From Hydrogenimonas sp. (GTDB lineage: Bacteria > Campylobacterota > Campylobacteria > Campylobacterales > Hydrogenimonadaceae), in assembly GCA_015494675.1 (NCBI GenBank), contig WGAW01000110.1, positions 1 through 8,827 on the forward strand: a stretch of DNA of 8,827 nt. Reading direction: 5' to 3'. A program made the position numbers and the translations under genes. Positions 1 through 5,618 of this stretch are shown here, in pieces. Each line of letters starts with the position of its first letter. Position 1 is the stretch's first letter. The notes under the pieces are model-generated. The model was given only the letters and a program-made list of their open reading frames with translations, had not been told where the DNA came from and did not search any database.

Positions 1-578
1 ACCTCTTCGAGGCGGTGGGTTATGAAGATCGACGAGTGTTCGTAATCCAAAGAGTCGAGCAGCCTGTAGAAGTGTTCCCTCGCTTTCGGGTCCAGATTTG
101 CGGTCGGCTCGTCGAAAACAAGCAGACGACTCCTTTTTGCAAGTGCTATGGCGATAAGCAGTTTCTGCTTCATACCGCCCGATAGTTTGAAAAAGGGCTT
201 GTCCATATGCCTCTTCAGATCCAGTTCCATTGCCTCAGACTGCGCTATTATACGCTTCTTTTCAACCCCGGTGCTCCTGTGCACGAAAGCGAGCAGTTCC
301 GAGAGGCTCAATTTCACGGGAGGCGGCATCTGCGGTATAAAGCCAATATTCTCGAGCACCTTTACTCTCTCTTTGACCGGATCGTAACCCTCTACCCGTA
401 TCGTACCGCCGTCGAGATGGTAAAATCCCAAAACCGCCCGCACCAGTGTCGTCTTCCCCGCGCCGTTTGGACCCATTATCGCTATCCGCTCTCCAAGAGC
501 GATATCGAGCGTGACATCGTCGAGTACCCTCGCTCCCATGAATCTCTTGGTTACATTCCGCGCTTCGACAATATTCAC
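1..578 (-). CDS. nosF: NosF, ABC transporter ATPase for NosZ copper-site maturation (3' end cut off by window edge)
   Basis: Cytoplasmic ATP-binding subunit of the NosDFY complex, which is needed to build the copper site of nitrous oxide reductase. About 192 codons are visible and the frame is open at base 1. All ABC ATPase motifs are present in order: Walker A GPNGAGKT (residues 36-43), Q-loop glutamine in GFIPQ (Q83), signature LSGGMKQ (132-138), Walker B LLVFDEP (152-158), D-loop NLDP, and H-loop histidine in FITHRLEE (H188). The start is a GTG at 578-576. It has AAAGGAG four bases upstream and gives the usual opening, NIVEARNVTKRF; the first in-frame ATG (codon 14) lies inside the first beta-strand region and is too late. 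It follows nosH by 9 bases, and its ribosome site overlaps the nosH stop codon. The family call is very secure. The nosF name rests on position after nosH; nosY and nosL would be expected beyond the edge. Confidence 0.93.
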   Translation of the reverse strand, partial: MNIVEARNVTKRFMGARVLDDVTLDIALGERIAIMGPNGAGKTTLVRAVLGFYHLDGGTIRVEGYDPVKERVKVLENIGFIPQMPPPVKLSLSELLAFVHRSTGVEKKRIIAQSEAMELDLKRHMDKPFFKLSGGMKQKLLIAIALAKRSRLLVFDEPTANLDPKAREHFYRLLDSLDYEHSSIFITHRLEE

Positions 579-589
579 GCCGCTCCTTT
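576..589 (-). promoter_or_regulatory. Ribosome binding site that fixes the GTG start of nosF
   Basis: On the minus strand AAAGGAG (589-583) sits four bases before GTG (578-576). The first bases of this site form part of the nosH TAA stop codon (590-588), so termination on nosH and initiation on nosF are probably coupled. No other ribosome site lies close to the internal ATG alternative. Confidence 0.7.
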
Positions 590-1499
590 AAACGAGATCT
601 TTAAGTCTGAATGTGTAATTATACGCATCGGTGTGGCAAACGTCAAAACATCTGGCACACAGTGTGCAGTCACCGTTTATTACGATCTGCCTGTCTATAC
701 CCTTCTCTTTTCTCTCTTTGTCGTATTTTGGCTTCGTAAACTCCAAAACATGATTTTCGAAACAGGCATCCAGACACGCTCCGCAGTGGTCGCACTTCTG
801 CATATCCCACTGCACCCTGGTAGCACTTACCCAACCCAAAAAGTTGTATGTGGTGCCGACGGGGCAGATATATTTGCACCACATCCTTCTGGAGTAGAAT
901 ATCTCGAAGAGCAGAATCACGAGAACCCAGACGATCGCCAGGCTCCAACCGTAAGTGATGAAACGGCTTAATATCCCTATCGGGTTGATCACCTCGAAGA
1001 CAAGATAGCCGTCTACGAATGTGACTATCAGGATGACGAGCCAGAACGCGAAACGGATTCTCGGATCCCAGCTTCTCTCCTTTATCCACTTTTTCGAAAC
1101 CAGTTTCTGGTGGATATACTCCCCTATCTCGCTGATCACCCCGTAAGGGCAGGCCCAGGCGCAAAAGCTCTTGCCGCCTACGAGCAGATAGAAAACGGCG
1201 ATCGTCACGGAGCCGATGATCATATTGGTATGAAGTTTGTGCGTCGCGATAAATGTCTCCATAACCGTAAAGAGATCTATAAGGTGAAATCCGAGCAGCC
1301 TGGAACCGTTCATGGTCCCCTCCAGCAGCTGTATATCTATATGATACGACAAAAAGAAGGCGATATTTATGACTATTACGCTCATCCAGCGCCAAAAACG
1401 CCATGTAGGGCGGATGCCTCCGCTTCTGCTCCTATAGTAGAAGGTCGACAGAAACGGCGCGCGTATGATCTCCCTTATGCTGCTGTTGTATCTATCCAT
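588..1499 (-). CDS. nosH: NosH, NapH-like membrane iron-sulfur protein of the menaquinol-to-NosZ pathway
   Basis: Polytopic membrane protein (303 aa) of the NapH/NosR-type family, thought with NosG to form a menaquinol dehydrogenase feeding periplasmic cytochromes. About four hydrophobic helices are visible, near residues 37-53, 95-108, 149-166 and 184-203. Two CX3CP motifs typical of the family follow helices two and four: CAWACP (C113, C117) and CKYICP (C208, C212). A C-terminal ferredoxin domain has two CX2CX2CX3C clusters (C236/239/242/246 and C278/281/284/288). The last Cys of each cluster is followed by Phe or His rather than the usual Pro. The ATG at 1499 has AAAGGA six bases upstream. 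It lies 25 bases after nosC2 and 9 bases before nosF. Mutant work in Wolinella places NosG, C1, C2 and H in one electron-transfer module. NapH itself is the main alternative, but the nos neighbours argue against it. Confidence 0.93.
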   Translation of the reverse strand: MDRYNSSIREIIRAPFLSTFYYRSRSGGIRPTWRFWRWMSVIVINIAFFLSYHIDIQLLEGTMNGSRLLGFHLIDLFTVMETFIATHKLHTNMIIGSVTIAVFYLLVGGKSFCAWACPYGVISEIGEYIHQKLVSKKWIKERSWDPRIRFAFWLVILIVTFVDGYLVFEVINPIGILSRFITYGWSLAIVWVLVILLFEIFYSRRMWCKYICPVGTTYNFLGWVSATRVQWDMQKCDHCGACLDACFENHVLEFTKPKYDKERKEKGIDRQIVINGDCTLCARCFDVCHTDAYNYTFRLKDLV

Positions 1500-1524
1500 T
1501 CTCTATCCTTTTGGATACGGGTCT

Positions 1525-2040
1525 CTATCTGTTGGCCGCATCCAGTTTCTCTTTGAACGTTCCTATCTCTTTACTGAGCACTTTTAGATCGTCGTCGCTC
1601 ATCTTCGAAAGCAGACCGTACATGACATAGTTTTTGCGTCTGCCCGATTTGAAGCTTGTCAATGCGTCATAAACATAAGCTTCGCTCTTTCCTATAAGTC
1701 TAGGCCCTACGGCTCCCTCTCCGTTGACGCCGTGGCATGAGGAGCACTTCTGCTTGTAGAGCGGACTCACTTTAAACGCCATCGCGCTTCCTGCGCGCTC
1801 TTTGAGCGCTTTGAGCTTTTTGGCCACCTCATCCTCCTCCTCTTTGCGTTTTTCGACTTCGCTCTCCTCCGGCTGTTTCACTACAGGCTCCGAGACACTT
1901 GCAAGAGGCACCTCTTTGGATTTCTCTATGATTTCATGTATCTGTTTGAAGCGCTCGGCCTTCCTGTCGAGCTCCATCATGAAAACGACCGCCCACAACG
2001 CCAAGAGTGTGGCTACGGCGGCGATAATATGTCTGATCAT
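1525..2040 (-). CDS. nosC2: NosC2, membrane-anchored monohaem cytochrome c
   Basis: Small periplasmic c-type cytochrome (171 aa), a probable relay between the NosGH module and NosZ. Residues 1-21 form a hydrophobic helix with no obvious cleavage site, so it is best read as an uncleaved N-terminal anchor. A charged stretch rich in Glu and Lys (about 23-84, partly coiled-coil-like) leads to the haem domain with CSSCH (C99, C102, H103). Sixth-ligand candidates are M140 and M147. The ATG at 2040 overlaps the nosC1 stop by four bases (ATGA), with AAGGA five bases upstream. The haem domain matches NosC1 without gaps from the haem His to both Met residues, so the two genes look like an old tandem duplication. 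The c-type assignment is certain; the C1/C2 naming follows gene order in Wolinella. Confidence 0.92.
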   Translation of the reverse strand: MIRHIIAAVATLLALWAVVFMMELDRKAERFKQIHEIIEKSKEVPLASVSEPVVKQPEESEVEKRKEEEDEVAKKLKALKERAGSAMAFKVSPLYKQKCSSCHGVNGEGAVGPRLIGKSEAYVYDALTSFKSGRRKNYVMYGLLSKMSDDDLKVLSKEIGTFKEKLDAANR

Positions 2041-2603
2041 TGCTGTCCTTTTCTAAGTTCTTGAATCTGACGATTGAATTTCGCTATCTCCGAAGCGATG
2101 CTTTTAAGTTTATTGTCATCCATTTTTCCGACAAGCTCTTTCATAAGCGCGTTCTTTTTTTCTCCCGACCTGAATTCCAGCAAACGCTTATATATAAAAT
2201 CACCGTCTTTTCCCAGCAGGGAGGGCCCTATGACCCCGTTGGCGTAATCGTCATGGCATGGTGAACACTTGACAATGAAGTCGCGGCTCATCTTCTTGAT
2301 CATCATCGTAACCATCACACGCTCATACGGAGAGCGGATGTTCAGGTACGCATCCAGAGTGGTGCGTCGCTTCTCTTCGTGCGTCTCATTCGCCTTCTCT
2401 TTGTTATACGAGTAGTAGAACTCTCCGCTGTTCTCTTCAGAGGCCTCTTCGCCCGCACTCCTCTTCACGGCACCCGGCGTCACCTTGATCTGGCCGGATA
2501 CGGCCTGCTGCGTCTGCGGCTTCTCCTCTCTCTTCTCTTCACAGCCGGCGAAACCTATGGCCAGAATAACCGAAAACGTAAACGCCGATATCTTTTTAAA
2601 CAT
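2037..2603 (-). CDS. nosC1: NosC1, monohaem cytochrome c lipoprotein
   Basis: Monohaem cytochrome c (188 aa), a probable electron carrier between NosG/NosH and NosZ. The N-terminus reads as a lipoprotein signal: basic MFKK, a hydrophobic core and a lipobox-like FAGC with the lipidation Cys at C21. A flexible charged linker follows (about 22-80), then the haem site CSPCH (C113, C116, H117). Likely axial ligand candidates are M154 and M161. The start at 2603 is chosen over an in-frame ATG 33 bases upstream because GGGAGGG lies seven bases before it and only this start puts the signal peptide at the N-terminus. It overlaps nosG by 8 bases and nosC2 by 4, so translation is likely coupled. The lipobox has Phe at -3 instead of the commoner Leu, so an uncleaved anchor is possible. 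Confidence 0.92.
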   Translation of the reverse strand: MFKKISAFTFSVILAIGFAGCEEKREEKPQTQQAVSGQIKVTPGAVKRSAGEEASEENSGEFYYSYNKEKANETHEEKRRTTLDAYLNIRSPYERVMVTMMIKKMSRDFIVKCSPCHDDYANGVIGPSLLGKDGDFIYKRLLEFRSGEKKNALMKELVGKMDDNKLKSIASEIAKFNRQIQELRKGQQ

Positions 2604-3399
2604 TGCTATTCCCTCCCTTTTTGTATATCTCCGCATAGCTCTTACGAGGTATGATTTTTATGACATCTGCCGGGCAGAGTTCTACACAGGCTCCGCATCC
2701 GTTGCACGCCTCTCTGATCTCGGGTAGCATACCTCCGCCCTCGGCCGCGACCATACCTATCGCGAGCGTATGGTCAGGATGGAAAGGACACATATCGGCA
2801 CATATCGTACACGACTCTTCGCCCCTGTGTTTTTCGAGCTTGAGAAGCAGCTCTTTTTGAAGCTGAACCTTTTCGGGGTCGTTCGGCGAAATCTTCACCC
2901 TTCTTTCGCTGCGCTCGGCCGCGGTCAGAACCTTCGTATGGTCATATATTCGATCTATTCCGCTGTCGGGGACCGGTTTGCCGATTTTAGCGAGGCATCC
3001 GTCAGGATCGTGAACCAGCGCGACACCCATGTGGACATACTCTATACTGTCGTGCTCATGATCCAGTGCACCGCTCGGACAGGCCAGAATACAGGGAAAC
3101 GCTTCGCAGAGATAGCAGCCCCGTTCCCTCGGCTCTATGTATGCCATACCGACTCCCGCCTTGCCGTCGATATCCTCTAGCAAGATAGAGTCGTAGGGAC
3201 ATACCTGCAGGCACTGCCCGCACTTGATGCAGAGGCCCAGAAAAATGTCCTCGTCCACCGCACCCGGGGGCCTCAGCCGAAGCTCTTTCGGTTTCAGGTA
3301 TGGTCCCCCTACGATTCCGGCCGCGGCGGCAAGTCCCAAAACCCCGAGCCCCGAGATCTGCTGCATAAACTTACGACGTTTTTTCTCTTCAGGTGTCAT
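2596..3399 (-). CDS. nosG: NosG, NapG-type periplasmic ferredoxin with four Fe-S clusters
   Basis: Iron-sulfur protein (267 aa) of the NapG/MauM family; with NosH it is thought to pass electrons from menaquinol to NosC1/C2. The N-terminus has a twin-arginine-type signal (KKRRKFMQ, then a hydrophobic stretch to about residue 32), consistent with export of a folded Fe-S protein. Cys sets are: cluster 1 C57/60/63/67, cluster 2 C95/98/103/107, cluster 3 C197/200/204, and cluster 4 C232/235/238/242. Cluster 3 lacks one Cys locally; isolated C135 is the only spare, giving exactly 16 Cys. A charged helical insert (about 150-195) separates C135 from its presumed partners. The ATG at 3399 overlaps the nosD stop by four bases, and GAGGGG lies seven bases upstream. 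Without context it would be called NapG. Confidence 0.93.
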   Translation of the reverse strand: MTPEEKKRRKFMQQISGLGVLGLAAAAGIVGGPYLKPKELRLRPPGAVDEDIFLGLCIKCGQCLQVCPYDSILLEDIDGKAGVGMAYIEPRERGCYLCEAFPCILACPSGALDHEHDSIEYVHMGVALVHDPDGCLAKIGKPVPDSGIDRIYDHTKVLTAAERSERRVKISPNDPEKVQLQKELLLKLEKHRGEESCTICADMCPFHPDHTLAIGMVAAEGGGMLPEIREACNGCGACVELCPADVIKIIPRKSYAEIYKKGGNSNV

Positions 3400-4637
3400 T
3401 GCGCTACCCCTCTTTCAAGATCTTTTTCGAACATAACGGGATGGGCATCGCTGAGCAGCTTTACAGGCTCCGATATCGGTGCCAGCTTAGCCAGGAAATT
3501 CATGATCGTGATAACCGGCGAGGCGTAGAAAAATTTTATATTGGGATTTAGAAGCCACATTCTGTCGGCATAGTAGTAGAGGGTGTACGGGGTATCCCCT
3601 ACTCCATCCCTGTCTTTGTCGAACCCCTGGTAGTCGTCCCAGTAGTTTCCGTCCCAGTGATTCTGTGACGAGTGCATCAATGTTTCGTCGTCGTCGACCA
3701 CGTTTTCTATATTCCCTTTGAAGATGTTGCCTACAATGTTGTTGGCAATGCTTAGCGAATGGAAGTGGATCCCCTCCGAATTGTATATGATTCTGTTACC
3801 CTCTATCGTGTTGTTCTGATCGGGCTGGTACGGTGATCGGTCGATATATAGCCCTCTGGCACAGTAGATGACGGTATTGTCCTTTAAGACAAAATTGCTC
3901 GCATCTTTCAGGCCGATACCAAGACCGGTGGTTCCGAGCGAGTTTTTTATAACGTTTCCTATCGCCACCGTATCCCTCGAATACATGAAAAATATGCCTA
4001 CCGAATTGTGCTCGTACCTGTTGTAGAGCACATCGTTTCTTCCCGTATACATGAAATGGAGCGAATACCTGCTGTACTCTCCGAAGTTGTGTGCTATCGT
4101 ATTGCCGTGCGAATACCAGACAACCACATCCCTCGAATGGGTAACGTAGTTGCCGCTGATATTGTTGTCGGTGCTGTACCAGAGCCTTATGGCGTCGCCT
4201 CTAAGTCCCAGCGAATAGGGTTTGGAGCGTATCCAGTTTCGTGTTATCGCGGAGTGTTTCGCCTGCTCCATATCTATACCGAATAGGCAGTCGTCAATTT
4301 TACAGTTGTCGACCGTGACATGCTCCGCATTTTTTATCGATACACCGGCATCGATGGACTGATGCTCGCTTCCGCTTCCCACTATCGTAAGGTTTTTCAG
4401 GGTCACATAGGAGCTTCTGATTTTCACTACCGTGCCGTTACCGTCACCGACAATTTTCGCACCTCTGTCGACTCCGTCTATGATCAGAGGCTTCTTTATG
4501 ACTATATTGCCCCTGTACACTCCTGCCGGAAGTTCCAGTTTCGAACCCGGCTCCGCACGATCTATCGCCTCCTGCAGAATATTGGCACCCGCCAGCGAGA
4601 CAATGAACAAAATCAGAGCGCAGGTTTTCGGCACCAT
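3396..4637 (-). CDS. nosD: NosD, periplasmic beta-helix copper-maturation protein
   Basis: Periplasmic partner of the NosFY ABC transporter, required to assemble the CuZ site of NosZ. The 413-aa protein starts with a Sec-type signal (hydrophobic residues 6-18, likely cut near 17-20). A typical right-handed beta-helix opening follows (PGSKLELPAGVYRGNIVI, about 30-47), then many short repeats with Asn ladders such as NNISGNYV, NNTIEGNRI and NNIVGNIF through about residue 310. The motif NHWDGNYWDDY near 326-336, followed by a DGVGDTPY segment, is characteristic of NosD. The C-terminal tail (about 372-402, including FLAKLAPISEPV) is a conserved docking region of the family. Met and His residues in HFMY, FFMY and HFHS are conserved-looking and could touch copper (inference). 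The ATG at 4637 is 6 bases after the nosB stop; only a weak, close AGGGG precedes it, so coupling to nosB translation is likely. Confidence 0.95.
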   Translation of the reverse strand: MVPKTCALILFIVSLAGANILQEAIDRAEPGSKLELPAGVYRGNIVIKKPLIIDGVDRGAKIVGDGNGTVVKIRSSYVTLKNLTIVGSGSEHQSIDAGVSIKNAEHVTVDNCKIDDCLFGIDMEQAKHSAITRNWIRSKPYSLGLRGDAIRLWYSTDNNISGNYVTHSRDVVVWYSHGNTIAHNFGEYSRYSLHFMYTGRNDVLYNRYEHNSVGIFFMYSRDTVAIGNVIKNSLGTTGLGIGLKDASNFVLKDNTVIYCARGLYIDRSPYQPDQNNTIEGNRIIYNSEGIHFHSLSIANNIVGNIFKGNIENVVDDDETLMHSSQNHWDGNYWDDYQGFDKDRDGVGDTPYTLYYYADRMWLLNPNIKFFYASPVITIMNFLAKLAPISEPVKLLSDAHPVMFEKDLERGVAQ

Positions 4638-4643
4638 TGTCCC

Positions 4644-5432
4644 CTATGCCGCCTCGGCCTGCTGTTTACGTGCTTTTCGCTTCGAGATGATAGCGAGCAG
4701 ACTGAAGAGGCTGATCGCCAGCAGAAGCCAGAATCCGGTCGTCGGGTATGAATGTGTCGTAAACTGTGCCACTTTCCCGTCACCGAATACCGTGGGCATG
4801 AACGGTTTTATCTTGAATGCTCCCCACGAGTGCATGTGATGGCCGAACCAGTAGAGCCAGTAGGCGTAGAAGCCGATGAAAATAAGGGGCAAGAACACCG
4901 GTATAAGCATCAATATATCGAGGATTTTGGAATCATAAAGAATATAGTAGACCATCAAAAGAGCTACGAAAACAAGAGCATAGGGTGCCAGAGCCCTCAA
5001 ATAGGGTGCACCCCTCTCCATCGGATCCATCCCGATATAGTGGTTGATAGTGTTCATCTCATGTACATCGCCGCTGAAACCGTCGAAATGGTAATAGACC
5101 GGGATACCTTCGGGAAACGTCTCTTTGGGATAGTTCGGCGCCTCCAGCGCCACATACCAGATCGGAGCGCTGACAACGGAGAGTTCGGCATCCTCTTCAA
5201 TCATCTTCTTCAGATCGCCGACCGCATCTTCGGGTGTGGAGTTGCTGACATACTGACCCTTCTGGTAGTAGTTCCACACCTTATAGGAGATTGCCGGGAT
5301 CTCGTCGGCTTTGCCGATTCTGGCCAACTCTACCACATCGTGCGTGAAGACTGCCGGAATCACGAACCAGTAGAGCAGAATTCCCAGTGCAATCGAGGTA
5401 AATATCCTCGACTTGACCAGTGAGCTTTTCAT
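4644..5432 (-). CDS. nosB: NosB, four-helix membrane protein of clade II nos clusters
   Basis: Integral membrane protein (262 aa) found next to nosZ in clade II clusters. In Wolinella it is needed for N2O respiration, but its mechanism is unknown. Helices are visible at about 9-29, 148-166, 171-195 and 231-250, with a basic end (KRKARK). The positive-inside rule places both ends in the cytoplasm. The large 30-147 domain and the 196-230 loop then face the periplasm. These outside parts hold H31, H115, H124, an NHYIGMDPM motif (H131, M135, M138), a GHHMH motif (H198, H199, M200, H201) and H227. The start at 5432 has AAAGGA seven bases upstream and puts the first helix at the N-terminus. An in-frame TTG at 5474 is rejected because it lies upstream of the predicted transcription start. 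It opens the second transcription unit. Confidence 0.88.
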   Translation of the reverse strand: MKSSLVKSRIFTSIALGILLYWFVIPAVFTHDVVELARIGKADEIPAISYKVWNYYQKGQYVSNSTPEDAVGDLKKMIEEDAELSVVSAPIWYVALEAPNYPKETFPEGIPVYYHFDGFSGDVHEMNTINHYIGMDPMERGAPYLRALAPYALVFVALLMVYYILYDSKILDILMLIPVFLPLIFIGFYAYWLYWFGHHMHSWGAFKIKPFMPTVFGDGKVAQFTTHSYPTTGFWLLLAISLFSLLAIISKRKARKQQAEAA

Positions 5433-5455
5433 AAGCGGTTCCTTTCGTAGGGAAA

Positions 5456-5505
5456 TTGGTTGATTATACCCCAATTGCCTGTAAAAATATTTTGATTACG
5501 GTCAA
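5456..5505 (-). promoter_or_regulatory. FNR/CRP-family box and sigma70-type promoter of the nosB-F operon
   Basis: On the minus strand TTGAC-CGTA-ATCAA (5505-5492) matches the FNR-family consensus TTGAT-N4-ATCAA at nine of ten positions. A perfect TATAAT (5468-5463) follows after 23 bases. This puts the box centre near -42.5 from a predicted start at about 5456, the class II activator position where the box replaces the -35 element. No separate -35 hexamer is seen at 16-18 bases. The leader is then about 24 bases and contains the nosB ribosome site. Which regulator binds is unknown; Wolinella controls nos with CRP/FNR-family Nss proteins that respond to nitrate, NO or N2O. Confidence 0.8.
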
Positions 5506-5587
5506 CAATATATTCATAAATTATAAAATGCATCATTTTTTAAAATATTTCTATATGCAATTGCGGCTCTCTCCATGAAGGAAATAG
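5506..5587 (-). other. AT-rich spacer between the nosZ stem-loop and the nosB promoter
   Basis: This gap is strikingly AT-rich compared with the flanking genes and has no plausible reading frame with a ribosome site. A- and T-tracts directly upstream of the FNR-like box could act as an UP-element or bend DNA for the activator, but nothing more specific is visible. Confidence 0.4.
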
Positions 5588-5610
5588 AAGGCCGGGCAGA
5601 ACCCGGCCTT
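5588..5610 (-). terminator. Stem-loop terminator or attenuator after nosZ
   Basis: A perfect nine-base-pair stem (AAGGCCGGG / CCCGGCCTT, loop TTCTG on the minus strand) begins 8 bases after the nosZ stop. The following bases, TCTATTTCC, are only moderately T-rich, so termination may be incomplete. It may also protect the 3' end of a nosZ-only transcript. Together with the promoter just downstream it splits the cluster into nosZ and nosB-onward units. Confidence 0.72.
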
Positions 5611-5618
5611 TAGGTGAT

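Noticed and set aside
207..971. 254-codon plus-strand frame opposite nosF and nosH
   Set aside because: It spans parts of two clear minus-strand genes and their junction and encodes nothing recognisable.
670..1404. 244-codon minus-strand frame within nosH in another phase
   Set aside because: Its arginine- and tyrosine-rich translation has no motifs; the nosH frame has intact CX3CP and Fe-S motifs.
2604..2636. Upstream ATG (2636) for nosC1
   Set aside because: It adds 11 residues ahead of the lipoprotein signal and has no good ribosome site; GGGAGGG precedes the ATG at 2603.
5433..5474. Longer nosB start at TTG (5474)
   Set aside because: It lies upstream of the predicted -10 and transcription start and has no ribosome site; the ATG at 5432 is well placed.
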